A stretch of 37,584 nucleotides of DNA from Gammaproteobacteria bacterium (GCA_021324095.1 JAJPJT010000008.1:1-37584), one strand, 5' to 3'; counted from the stretch's first letter, positions 26,950 to 37,254 are shown. Translations and numbers: made by a program. Notes: generated by a model not told the origin, from the sequence alone.

Positions 26950-27947
26950 ACGCACTGAAACATTTCCGCTTCCTGCTCAACCCGAAGGTGATCCTGCCGG
27001 TGCTCCTCACGGCCGCGCTGCTGGTGTTCGCGTTCAGCCTGGGCGACGTGGGCAAGGTGGCGGGCAGGGTCACCAAGTTGCCCTTGCACGTCCTGTGGCT
27101 CGCGCTAGCGGCCGCGGCTTGCTACCTCACGTTCAAGGCGATCCAGCTCAGACTGATGTTGAATCAGATCAACCTGGCCATTCCCGCGCGGCCGTTTTTC
27201 CTCGCGTTTGCGATGGGCGAGCTGACCGTCACGCTGCCGCTGGGTCTGTTTTCGCAGAACTGGGTATTGTCGGCGTCGCGACGCATCAACGTCGGCCGCA
27301 GCTCTGCGGCGACGGTGATGATGCTGCTGGCCGAGATCGCGACGGTCTTCCTGTTCCTCGCCGTGCTGGGCATCCCGGGCTGGCCGGATTTCCGCTGGAT
27401 CGCAGTGGGCGCGCTGGCGGTCCTTGCCATGTTGCTGTCGGTCGCCGTGTTGTTCGGGCACAAGGCACACCCGCACCTGTCGAGGCTGCCCTACGACTGG
27501 ATGAAGACGGGCGCGGGCACGGGATTGGAAATGCTGCGCGGCCTGCGCAAGCTGACGACGCCGCTGATGCTCGCGATGAGCGTCGCCATGGCCGCAATCT
27601 ACCTCGGCGCGCTGACCGTCGCATTCTGGCTGGTAAGCCGCGGCATGGCGGTGCACCACCTGCACTACCTGACTGCTGCGACGATCTACCTGTTCTCGTT
27701 GGCGATGGTCCTGATCGGCGCCGGCTTGGTCAGCCAGATCGGCACCGTCGAGGTGCTCGGCATGCTCGCGGCGCGCGCCAGTGGCATCGACTACACGGAC
27801 GGGCTCGCGATGATGCTGGGGTTCCGCATCGTATGGACCGGAGCCGTGTGGCTTTTATGCCTGCCCATCGTCGGCACATTGTGGCGAACGATCCCCAGGC
27901 ACAGGCATGGGAAGTCAGGCGATGGCAGCGAGGAATCGTCCGATTGA
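26943..27947 (+). CDS. HpnL-like integral membrane protein (LPG-synthase TM family, UPF0104)
   Basis: This is a 334-residue polytopic membrane protein. It starts at GTG 26943 (or TTG 26946), overlapping the acyltransferase end. About eight hydrophobic helices are visible, with a polar N-terminal opening (FRFLLNPKVILPVLLTAALLVFAFSLGD). The internal segment MGELTVTLPLGLFSQNWVLS and late IGAGLVSQIGTVEVLGM recall the flippase-like domain of lysylphosphatidylglycerol synthases. Proteins of this family occur in hopanoid loci as HpnL, without an assigned reaction. A lipid-translocation role is plausible. Its 3' end overlaps the convergent glycosyltransferase by 33 bases. Confidence 0.78.
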   Translation: MLNALKHFRFLLNPKVILPVLLTAALLVFAFSLGDVGKVAGRVTKLPLHVLWLALAAAACYLTFKAIQLRLMLNQINLAIPARPFFLAFAMGELTVTLPLGLFSQNWVLSASRRINVGRSSAATVMMLLAEIATVFLFLAVLGIPGWPDFRWIAVGALAVLAMLLSVAVLFGHKAHPHLSRLPYDWMKTGAGTGLEMLRGLRKLTTPLMLAMSVAMAAIYLGALTVAFWLVSRGMAVHHLHYLTAATIYLFSLAMVLIGAGLVSQIGTVEVLGMLAARASGIDYTDGLAMMLGFRIVWTGAVWLLCLPIVGTLWRTIPRHRHGKSGDGSEESSD

Positions 27948-28994
27948 CGCTCCACCGTCCAGGCGCGGGATGCCGCGCGCCGCGCGCGCGCGCTCGAGAT
28001 CGGGCGCCATGTCGAGATGCTTCTGCTCCACCGACCATACGTGTCCGCGGCGGCGATGGAAGCGCGCGAGATATTCCTGTTCGCTCTGTCCCGGTGTCGC
28101 GACGAACAGCGCCTTGCGGCCCAGGTGGGCCAGCTCCATCAACGTGGTGTAGCCCGAGCGGGTCATCACCAGTTTGGCGCGATTGAGCATCTCGGCCTGG
28201 CGCTTGCGGTCGAGATAGCCGTACACCGTGGCGCCCGCCATTTCGCGCGGCTCATCGCCGGCGCCCGGCAGACCAAGCGTCACCACGATCCGGCCGGAAA
28301 GTTTCGGCAGTGACTGGAGCACCAACTGTTCGAGCAGGCCGCGTTGCGGCTCGATCCCGGAGACCGAAAAAAACACGTCGATGTCCTGCTCGACGTCCAT
28401 GCGCTCCACACTCGCGAGGGGACCGATATGGACCAGCCTGCCTTCACCCCAGTCGAAATCCGGATCATGACCGAGCCAACCGGACAGGCCGCCGTCTTCC
28501 GCGACATCCGGGATCAATATTTTGGTGAAACCCTTGAGCAGGTCGCGCTGCCCCCATTCGGTGAACGGCTCGGTGATGCGGCTGAAAAACGGCACCACCT
28601 GGTGAATCGAGTGGAAGATGCAATAGCTCGGCACCGCGCGCGAAGACACACCGAAGCGGCTGTCAGAGATCACGCAATCGAGGTGGCGTTCCGCGACCAA
28701 TTTTTCCGCCATCCGATGCTCACGCCGATATCCCGCCAGCACCCACGGCATCGACGCGGTCATGCGCAGGTAGAACACCGCGGGATAACGGCTGAACGGC
28801 GCGGGCGTGTCGCGGAACGGAAAAAACTCGCAGGCGTCGCCCAACTCGGATTTCAACAGATGCATGCCGGGGCCGGGCTGCATCATGACGATCACTTCGT
28901 CGCCGCGCTCGATCAGCGCGCGGATCGGGCCGAGGCTGCGCGTCGCGTGACCCAGGCCCCAGTGATAGACACCGTACAGGATTCGTCGCCCCAT
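27915..28994 (-). CDS. MurG/MJ1255-like glycosyltransferase
   Basis: This is a 359-residue protein with GT-B fold features. ATG 28994 has AAGGA seven bases upstream. The N-terminal RILYGVYHWGLGHATRSLGPIRAL is typical of MJ1255/VC2487-type transferases, with the donor-side GYTTLMELAHLGRKALFVATPGQSEQEYLA at the C-terminus. It is transcribed toward the hopanoid cluster and overlaps the 3' end of the HpnL-like gene. A UDP-sugar donor is likely; the acceptor is unknown. It may glycosylate a lipid related to the neighbouring genes or be independent. It is the last chromosomal gene before the integrated element. Confidence 0.8.
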   Translation of the reverse strand: MGRRILYGVYHWGLGHATRSLGPIRALIERGDEVIVMMQPGPGMHLLKSELGDACEFFPFRDTPAPFSRYPAVFYLRMTASMPWVLAGYRREHRMAEKLVAERHLDCVISDSRFGVSSRAVPSYCIFHSIHQVVPFFSRITEPFTEWGQRDLLKGFTKILIPDVAEDGGLSGWLGHDPDFDWGEGRLVHIGPLASVERMDVEQDIDVFFSVSGIEPQRGLLEQLVLQSLPKLSGRIVVTLGLPGAGDEPREMAGATVYGYLDRKRQAEMLNRAKLVMTRSGYTTLMELAHLGRKALFVATPGQSEQEYLARFHRRRGHVWSVEQKHLDMAPDLERARAARGIPRLDGGASIGRFLAAIA

Positions 28995-29094
28995 GCATCG
29001 TTCCTTTGCCGCGCCGGCGCATCCACGATTCGCCCATGCTTGCAGGGGAAACGTCAATGCGACGCGAAAGCGGACGCAACGTGCCACTGGAAGA

Positions 29095-29144
29095 TGGCGG
29101 CCCCGACACGATTCGAACGTGCGACCTTCCCCTTAGGAGGGGGA
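29095..29144 (-). other. 3' half of tRNA-Arg(CCU): probable att site
   Basis: On the minus strand the sequence reads anticodon stem TCCCC, loop CTCCTAA (anticodon CCT), stem GGGGA, variable AGGTC, T-arm GCACG-TTCGAAT-CGTGT, acceptor 3' strand CGGGGCC, discriminator G and CCA. Each pairing is exact apart from a G-U at the T-stem. The D-arm and the 5' acceptor strand GGCCCCG are missing; the bases beyond 29144 are AT-rich and unrelated except for a short D-arm-like run (GTAGACCA). It is therefore a tRNA fragment, not a working gene. Confidence 0.85.
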
Positions 29145-29483
29145 TGGTCTACGCTATGTCATTGATTATTATGGTATCTATTTCGGTTGAAAATCACAAA
29201 AACGTAAACTTGCTGTCCCTCTATTGTCCCTGCATTTTCTAACATTTCGGAACGTGTCGGCGCGTTACTCCCGCACTGTCCCTGTTTCGCCCTACGGTTA
29301 CAGGCCCCCAGTGATCGTGATAAGTGCTCCAGACGGGCGATGCGGTTAACGTGGACCGACTCTACGACTCGCGCTGCCTGTACTCCGCCCATCTACTGAT
29401 TCAACGCGGAGGCTCGTTTATGCCCATGACCGCCCAGCGCATCGTACGAATTTGCCGGTGCAGCGATGCTGCTCGCGGACGGA
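29145..29483. other. Gene-free, AT-richer border region of the element
   Basis: No coding sequence is supported here. The first 100 bases beside the tRNA fragment are strikingly AT-rich for this window. Three TGTCCCT repeats lie inside. A leftward open frame at 29159-29392 has no family features that I recognise; it may be the worn tail of an integrase gene, but that is only a guess. Confidence 0.6.
29214..29283. repeat. Three direct TGTCCCT repeats beside the att site
   Basis: TGTCCCT occurs at 29214-29220, 29225-29231 and 29277-29283, all in the same orientation and 70 to 190 bases from the tRNA fragment. Short direct repeats at this distance are what arm-type binding sites of a tyrosine integrase look like. 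Function is inferred from position only. Confidence 0.5.
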
Positions 29484-30413
29484 TCACGCGGGTTTCCGAG
29501 AATGCCACTGCCGCCGGGCCAAACGAGTACCGACTTGAAACAAGACGACTAGCGCTCCAAGTCCCATCGCAGCAAGCCAGATCACATCGCCGGTTATCCC
29601 CGTACCTTCGAACAGAAAAGCGACAATCGTCAGAGCCAGAATCACTGCACCGAGCCCGTATTTGCGGACTTGAGGGGCAAAGACGTCGTGTTCAGCCCTG
29701 TAGTGTTTCAGGGCGTACACCGCGAGTTGGGCGCATGGAACTAGCAGAAGCAACGACCAGCGATGATCGATGCGCACCACGACTCCGTACTGTCCGAGTA
29801 GATCGTTTGACGCTACCACGATGAAGTAACCGCCCACGAAGATGACGATGGCAAGCGAAAAAATTGTCAACAGGCGCTGGCGTGCCCAACCTTTGTCGGG
29901 GGTCATGGCGCGCTCGATGGCGTCGATGGCGTTGTAGGGGCAATAGACCGTGAAACGCCGCTTGAGCAGCAAGCTCGGCAAAGCGACGACCTCGCAGCCG
30001 CCATAGCGCATAAAGAAGATCAGAACGAGCGAGCCGCTTACGTAAAGCCCGAATGCCACCTGAAGTGGTTGTGGGTAAACCCCAAGCAGTCCGAGAACAG
30101 TAGGGATGCCAACGAAGATGCCAGTTCCAGCCCAGGGATTCAGCTTGGACAGGATTGGATCGCTGATCAAGAAGAACACGATGAAATGAAGTGCCACGAG
30201 CAGGAGAAAGTAACCGCCGACAGTCAGAGCAAAAACAGGAAGTGCGTGGGATGACAGCGGGTGAAGATAGAGTGGATTCAAGACCAGAAAGATCAGGAAG
30301 TAGACTCCGAGAAACAGCCGCAACCAGCGCCCGACTGAGCCGACACCTTGGCCGATGATGAATGGCTCGTCTCTGTTTTTTGCGGGCTCAAGCGCAGCGT
30401 GTGCTATAGGCAT
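29484..30413 (-). CDS. Polytopic membrane protein of unknown function
   Basis: I start this 309-residue protein at ATG 30413 (MPIAHAALEP), because the upstream 33 codons from 30512 read as unstructured sequence; neither start has a good ribosome binding site. About eight hydrophobic helices are visible (for example FLGVYFLIFLVLNPLYL, GGYFLLLVALHFIVFFLI, LLTIFSLAIVIFVGGYFIVVA). A conserved-looking cytoplasmic loop reads RYGGCEVVALPSLLLKRR and then YCPYNAIDAIER, with two Cys residues. I do not recognise the family. It is the leftmost gene of the element and is read in the same direction as the mercury genes, but it is separated from them by a gap with a tiny ORF. Confidence 0.7.
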   Translation of the reverse strand: MPIAHAALEPAKNRDEPFIIGQGVGSVGRWLRLFLGVYFLIFLVLNPLYLHPLSSHALPVFALTVGGYFLLLVALHFIVFFLISDPILSKLNPWAGTGIFVGIPTVLGLLGVYPQPLQVAFGLYVSGSLVLIFFMRYGGCEVVALPSLLLKRRFTVYCPYNAIDAIERAMTPDKGWARQRLLTIFSLAIVIFVGGYFIVVASNDLLGQYGVVVRIDHRWSLLLLVPCAQLAVYALKHYRAEHDVFAPQVRKYGLGAVILALTIVAFLFEGTGITGDVIWLAAMGLGALVVLFQVGTRLARRQWHSRKPA

Positions 30414-30661
30414 CGTCTTGTCGTTTTTGTAGTCGGGAAAGGAGGAGCGTGCGGCACAAGATTGCGCGGCGAGCGAGGAGGTGGGCCGGAACAACTCAAC
30501 GCTATCGCGCATGACGCGATATCAGAGCTCAATAACCCGTCGCACGCTCGGGGCTTGGGCTGCCGAACGGCGTGTGCGCCTCACGTTGTTCGACCCGGTC
30601 CGCGCAGTCGGGTGCACGCGCACCCGGCTGCACGGGGTTCTTCGGTTTCGTCCGTTTAGCG
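30414..30661. other. Intergenic stretch with no supported gene
   Basis: Together with 30737-30840 this forms a gap of about 430 bases between two membrane-protein genes, broken only by a short candidate ORF. I see no RNA gene, terminator hairpin or recognised operator in it. Confidence 0.5.
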
Positions 30662-30736
30662 TCATGCCGAGGACAGGCGTTTAGCACCGCACGGGCAATG
30701 GGCAACCGGACGCAACATCCAGCGTTTGCGCAGCAT
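30662..30736 (-). CDS. Tiny candidate ORF with strong ribosome binding site and CPC motif
   Basis: A 24-codon frame from ATG 30736 (or 26 codons from ATG 30742) follows the unusually strong ribosome binding site AAGGAGGTGA. The peptide is basic at its start (MLRKRW) and carries HCPCG. Just upstream, GAGGAACC precedes a five-codon frame (MSNES) whose stop runs straight into that ribosome binding site. This could be a genuine small protein, a leader-peptide arrangement, or a decayed gene start. I do not recognise it. Confidence 0.3.
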   Translation of the reverse strand: MLRKRWMLRPVAHCPCGAKRLSSA

Positions 30737-30840
30737 TTTCATCACCTCCTTCACGATTCGTTTGACATGGTTCCTCTTTCAATACGCGATCAGTGCTGTT
30801 GCTGTGACTCAATCGCGTCGAGAGGGCGGCCAAGTCGGTT

Positions 30841-31383
30841 TCAAGCGGTAGCGCCGCGGTAGACCATGACAGGTGCCGTCGCGACGAAATATCCAACCAC
30901 CATGCCCGTGACGCCGATTGGTCCGAAGAACAGGCAGCCGAGTGTGCCGCTCAGTATCACCAGCGTCCCTGCACCGAAGAGATAGGCGTAGCACCGGCCC
31001 CCAAGTCGCATCGCCTGGACGCTGAGCAGGACACCTACAACGAGCCCGGTGAGCGCGTTGACGATCAGCACAGTCTCGATGCTGCAATCGGCACCGAAGT
31101 AACCGTGCAAAACGACGATGGGAATGGCGAAAGCCAACACTCCGGCCCTGAGACCCGCACGTGCGGCCCGTGCGGCAGTTCGACCGAGCCACAGAAGGCT
31201 GGTCGCCAATACAAACAGGCTTGCGCCGATCGCGACTGACCATGCGCTCTCCCGACAAACGCCGACGGAAATGGCCGTCAGCAGGAGCGCCACACTACTT
31301 TGGAGTGCGGCATGCTCCAGGCGGCCCCATTCATAGGCGCGTCGCGCGTGTTCGATGAATCGGTCAGGGGCGATCATCGTCAT
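30841..31383 (-). CDS. Small membrane protein coupled to the ECF sigma factor
   Basis: The start is ATG 31383 or 31377, both overlapping the 3' end of the sigma-factor gene, giving about 180 residues. After a short charged N-terminus (APDRFIEHARRAYEWGRLEHA) come about six hydrophobic helices (ALLLTAISVGV, IGASLFVLATSLLWLG, GVLAFAIPIVVLHGYFG, and others). Overlap with an ECF-type sigma gene is the usual place for an anti-sigma factor. A membrane-anchored anti-sigma role with the N-terminal segment in the cytoplasm is therefore plausible. No zinc-finger anti-sigma motif (HxxxCxxC) is seen, so this stays a positional inference. Confidence 0.68.
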   Translation of the reverse strand: MTMIAPDRFIEHARRAYEWGRLEHAALQSSVALLLTAISVGVCRESAWSVAIGASLFVLATSLLWLGRTAARAARAGLRAGVLAFAIPIVVLHGYFGADCSIETVLIVNALTGLVVGVLLSVQAMRLGGRCYAYLFGAGTLVILSGTLGCLFFGPIGVTGMVVGYFVATAPVMVYRGATA

Positions 31384-31918
31384 AGTGCCGTTTCCACAGT
31401 TGACGGGCATTCGCGATCGCCCGTTGCAGCCGCTTCCGGAACGCTGCAGCGCTCACTGGCGGACGCTGGCCTGCATGGATAGCCGCGACAATCGCCTCCC
31501 GATCCGTTGGCCGAAGCGCGGCCAGAACTTCCCGGACCGCTTCATGCAGGTTGTCCCTCATCGCGATCGCCTCCGGTGTGTCGTGCTCAGGGATTGCCAG
31601 CGCGACCGACTCCTGAAGGTCGCAGGTCGCGTGCGACCGTTTTCTGCGAAATGAGCGGTACTCATTGAAGGCGATCGCTAGACTCCAGGCCAGCGCATCG
31701 CGGGAGGGATCGAAGGTTGCCACTTTCGTCAGGATTTTCAGCATGGCTCGTTGTGCGATCTCTTCGGCCAGTGCACGGTCGCCGGAGGTGGCCGCGATGA
31801 AACGCACCAGTAGCGGCCACAGCGTGCGATAGACGGGATCGAACGCATGCCGCTCCCCGTCCGCCAAGGCGGTGAGATTGCGGTTCAGCTCTGCCCGTCC
31901 AACATCATCGAGCTGCAT
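31364..31918 (-). CDS. ECF-type sigma-70 family factor
   Basis: A 184-residue protein starts at ATG 31918 with GGAG about ten bases upstream. Region 2 is visible in LAEEIAQRAMLKILTKVATFDPSRDALAWSL and YRSFRRKRSH, and region 4 helix-turn-helix in LRPTDREAIVAAIHAG and SAAAFRKRLQRAIANARQLW. There are no regions 1 or 3, as expected for the ECF class. It overlaps a small membrane protein that may be its regulator. Its targets cannot be read from the sequence. It lies downstream of the mercury and redox genes in the same direction, so it may respond to metal or thiol stress; that is inference. Confidence 0.82.
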   Translation of the reverse strand: MQLDDVGRAELNRNLTALADGERHAFDPVYRTLWPLLVRFIAATSGDRALAEEIAQRAMLKILTKVATFDPSRDALAWSLAIAFNEYRSFRRKRSHATCDLQESVALAIPEHDTPEAIAMRDNLHEAVREVLAALRPTDREAIVAAIHAGQRPPVSAAAFRKRLQRAIANARQLWKRHYDDDRP

Positions 31919-32089
31919 TCAAGCTTGTCTCCGATCCCGGCAGCCGCTACGAGACGGCGCCGCCACGGAATGCAGCGAAGCCCGGCCGTGCCCTTTCTCG
32001 ATATACGCTTCGAAGCCCGTCCGCGTGACCTTGGGGTTTGAGGCGCAACGGAACGGAAATACCGACCGAATCGTGCAGATTCAGTCTTG

Positions 32090-33445
32090 CTAAATCATCG
32101 AACCGATGTCCGATGCAAAGCTGGGATAGGCGAAGATGAGGCCCTTGATCCTGTTCGCGTCGAGGCCTGCAGCCATGGCCATGGCAAAGAGGTTGATTTG
32201 TTCCTCGGCGCCGGGGCCTATCAGGTGCGCGCCCAGGATCTTGCCGGTCCCTTTATCGACCAGAATCTTGTAGCCACTGTATCGGGCGCCGACGCGCAAC
32301 GACGAATACCAGCCCGCCGTGTTTCCGAAATGGGTATCGAAGTCCAGTCCCTTGTCGCGCGCGGCTGCTTCGGACAGTCCGACCGAGGCCACCTGCGGCA
32401 GCGTGAAGACGACGCTTGGGATCGGCGGATAGTTCACCGCACGCTCGTCTTTGCCGGCAAGCAGGTTCTTGCCTGCGATCCGACCTTCGTAGGCGGAAAT
32501 AGGAGTCAGGTTCGGGCCGCTGTCCGCACAGTCGCCCGCGGCGAAGATGGCGGGGTTGGTGGTACGCAAGAAGGGGCTGACCTTGATACCCTTGCGGCTG
32601 TACTCGACGCCAGCCGCTTCGAGGTTGAGATGGTCGATATTGGGCACGCGCCCGGTCGCGTGGACCACCAAGTCGCAACGGACGGTTTGCGTTCCCTTTG
32701 GCGTCTGGTAAGTGACTGCGAAACCGGCATCGTTTTTCTCGACCTTGAGGACTTTGGCCTCGGTGCGCAGGTCGATGCCCAGATCCGCAGTCGCTTCGGA
32801 AAGTATCTCGACGAGGTCGGGATCGAAATTGTTCAGCGGCCGCTTCATCATTTCCAGAACTGTCACTTCGCGCGCGCCTGCGCGCTTCGAGATATGGGCG
32901 AATTCCATCGCAATGAAGCCGCCGCCGACGAACACGACTCTGTCCGGCCGCTCGGCCAGCTCGAGAAAATCGGTACTGGTCGACAGCAACTCCTCGCCGG
33001 GGATGTTCAGCGTCATTGGTCGAGCACCGGTGGCGATATGAAAATGTCGTGCCGACAAGGGCTCGCCATTCACCTCGATCTTGTCACGTCCGGTGAAACG
33101 TGTCTCGCCGTGCAACACCGTGACTCCGGCTTTCTCCAGCCCGCCTTCAATGCGCCTGGGCATCGCGTCGGTGAACGTGCGCTTGAAGGCGATCATGCCG
33201 GGCCAGTTGACGGAGGTTCGTGCCTCCAGCCCCTTGCCTTCGAGGTTGCGGGCCCATTCGACCCCCTCGGTCACGGCGATCAGCATCTTTTTGGGATCGC
33301 ATCCGCGCAACGCACAGGTGCCGCCGAACGGCAGGCTGTCGATACTGGCGACCTTCCAGCCGGCCTGGGCGGCCATCCGGCTGACGCCGTTTCCACCTGT
33401 CCCACCACCGATCACGATCAGGTCAAAACGCTTGTCATTGCCCAT
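32090..33445 (-). CDS. Glutathione-reductase-like FAD/NAD(P) disulfide oxidoreductase
   Basis: This is a 451-residue flavoprotein of the pyridine nucleotide-disulfide family. The FAD motif is DLIVIGGGTGGNGVS, the redox pair is GGTCALRGC (Cys44, Cys49), the NAD(P) motif is VVFVGGGFIAMEFA, and the second FAD motif is TTNPAIFAAGDCAD. The C-terminal dimerisation domain ends AYPSFASDIGSMI, where glutathione and lipoamide reductases have HPT-x-SE, so the catalytic His-Glu base is absent. It is therefore probably not a classical glutathione reductase. In the mer-bearing element it could reduce a thiol or disulfide partner, or feed electrons to the rubredoxin encoded next to it. Substrate unknown. 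Confidence 0.85.
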   Translation of the reverse strand: MGNDKRFDLIVIGGGTGGNGVSRMAAQAGWKVASIDSLPFGGTCALRGCDPKKMLIAVTEGVEWARNLEGKGLEARTSVNWPGMIAFKRTFTDAMPRRIEGGLEKAGVTVLHGETRFTGRDKIEVNGEPLSARHFHIATGARPMTLNIPGEELLSTSTDFLELAERPDRVVFVGGGFIAMEFAHISKRAGAREVTVLEMMKRPLNNFDPDLVEILSEATADLGIDLRTEAKVLKVEKNDAGFAVTYQTPKGTQTVRCDLVVHATGRVPNIDHLNLEAAGVEYSRKGIKVSPFLRTTNPAIFAAGDCADSGPNLTPISAYEGRIAGKNLLAGKDERAVNYPPIPSVVFTLPQVASVGLSEAAARDKGLDFDTHFGNTAGWYSSLRVGARYSGYKILVDKGTGKILGAHLIGPGAEEQINLFAMAMAAGLDANRIKGLIFAYPSFASDIGSMI

Positions 33446-33547
33446 GGTTACTTATTCCGATCCGATGCAGTTGTGTGACTTTGCTCGCGATGTTCCATCA
33501 TTGAGCCGCTGGAAACTCCGCGTCCAACAACCTGATGAGAACGGCAT

Positions 33548-33745
33548 TCAGCCTTCGGCGTCGATCATTTCGAAGTCGTTCTTGGTGACACCGCAATCGG
33601 GGCAAGTCCAAGTATCTGGAATATCCTCCCAGCGCGTGCCGGGTTCGATGCCTTCTTCCGGCAACCCAGCCTCTTCGTCGTAGATGAAACCGCACGCCAC
33701 ACACATGAACTTGCGACGGACCACAGTTTCGACGGAAATATGCAT
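33548..33745 (-). CDS. Rubredoxin
   Basis: This is a 65-residue protein with two CxxC knuckles, CVACG (Cys15, Cys18) and CPDCG (Cys48, Cys51), that bind one iron. The intervening [20 protein letters not shown] and [12 protein letters not shown] are highly typical, close to the AlkG/RubA type. The start is uncertain. ATG 33745 adds about eight extra residues; an internal GTG would give a more usual length of about 57. It lies between merA and the disulfide oxidoreductase, in the same direction. Rubredoxin carries single electrons, so the pair may form a small electron-transfer chain. Rubredoxin is not a standard mer gene. Confidence 0.92.
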   Translation of the reverse strand: MHISVETVVRRKFMCVACGFIYDEEAGLPEEGIEPGTRWEDIPDTWTCPDCGVTKNDFEMIDAEG

Positions 33746-33819
33746 GAATGAACACCGGTGAAGTTCGTGGGGGAAGGGGTGTCCGGATAGCGCGTGGATG
33801 TTGGCGTCGGAGGCACGTT

Positions 33820-36384
<2,565 letters not shown>

Positions 36385-36388
<4 letters not shown>

Positions 36389-36963
36389 TTTGTTTTTCCC
36401 TGCTGGATAAATTGCTTGATCTTGTCGAACGACATGGAGGGGGCCGAGGCGGTCAGGGCAACATGACCGTTCGGCTCGATCAAGTAGTAAACATCGACGT
36501 AGCGGTGCGGGTTGTAGCGACTGTAGAGCTCCTTCGTGTCCTCACCAATGATGAAGTGAGAATCGTGAAGCAGGGCCGGGGCGTTCTCAGCGGTAAACTT
36601 TTCCATGTCCACCCCCGGATAGCCGCCGTTCTCGTAATCCTGGAGCACGATGACCTTGAGCTTGGAGCCATCAATCAGGGCGCGGTTCTGGGCCAAGGTT
36701 TTCAGCCCGACCGCGCAGCTTGGGCACCACGTGGCGACCTGCCACAGCATGACCGGCTGGCCCTTGAACGATTGCAGGTTCATGGTCCTGCCGTGCACCA
36801 GGAACGGCGCTGCAGCGGCGTGCTCATGCGCGGGGGCGTTCATCGGCGCCATGCTTCCGTGCTGTGCCTGGTCTGCCCACACGGGCGGTGCAGCGACTGC
36901 CAGCGTGATCAAAACGGCCGACAGGGTCGGCAGAACGAGCTTCATGAGGGTTTTTTGCAACAT
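36385..36963 (-). CDS. Exported thioredoxin-fold protein in the mer operon
   Basis: This is a 192-residue secreted protein. The signal peptide runs to about residue 30 (LVLPTLSAVLITLAVAAPPVWA). A His/Met-rich stretch (QHGSMAPMNAPAHEHAA) follows, then a thioredoxin-like domain with WCPSC (Cys80, Cys83), cis-proline region uncertain. It resembles TlpA/ResA-type periplasmic thiol proteins. In standard mer operons the small protein MerP (GMTCxxC) occupies this position and binds periplasmic Hg(II); here no merP is found. The His/Met stretch and CPSC could bind metal, or the protein could keep transporter cysteines reduced. Both are inferences. It is the first gene of the coupled set. Confidence 0.82.
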
Positions 36964-37077
36964 TGTCTTGTCTCCACGTTTAGGGCAGGTGACGCTTCAC
37001 GGGTCCCGACGGATGTTGGACAGGGGATTGCGGCATCGGGCATGAGGTGGCTGCACGGAAGGCGCGGCGTCACCCGA

Positions 37078-37194
37078 TCGCGAGATTGCCAAGCCTCGTT
37101 CCGTCAACACTCCTGAATAACCGAGCGAAAGCACGTTGAAGGGGTTGGAACAGCAGGTAGACGCGAGGATCGCCACCAAACCGCTCGGTATCAT
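37078..37194 (-). pseudogene. merT: Relic fragment of merT
   Basis: In one minus-strand frame this stretch reads SGLVAILASTCC and then NPFNVLSLGYSGVL, clearly similar to the first membrane helix of MerT (GGLAAILASACC, then LGPLVLIALGFSG). The remainder of MerT is gone, and the frame runs on into unrelated sequence. It sits just downstream of the older MerR-type promoter, exactly where merT begins in classical operons. It is a decayed remnant, not a working gene. The flanking bases 36964-37077 and 37195-37254 hold nothing else I recognise. Confidence 0.75.
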
Positions 37195-37254
37195 TCTGCA
37201 ATCGTTTCTGGATTCGGGCATAAGCAGCGCCTTGCAATTTGCGTTCGACGCGGC

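Noticed and set aside
29095..29170. Complete tRNA-Arg gene
   Set aside because: The 5' acceptor strand GGCCCCG and the D-arm cannot be found in the adjacent AT-rich sequence, so it is only a fragment.
29159..29392. Leftward open frame of 77 codons next to the att fragment, considered as an integrase tail
   Set aside because: No integrase active-site motif (R..H-x-x-R..Y) is visible and the composition looks non-coding; kept only as a remark in the border-region entry.
31919..32089. Open minus-strand frame upstream of the sigma factor (GFEAYIEKGHGRASLHS)
   Set aside because: Short and without a start codon or ribosome binding site; could be a gene scrap, but I cannot identify it.
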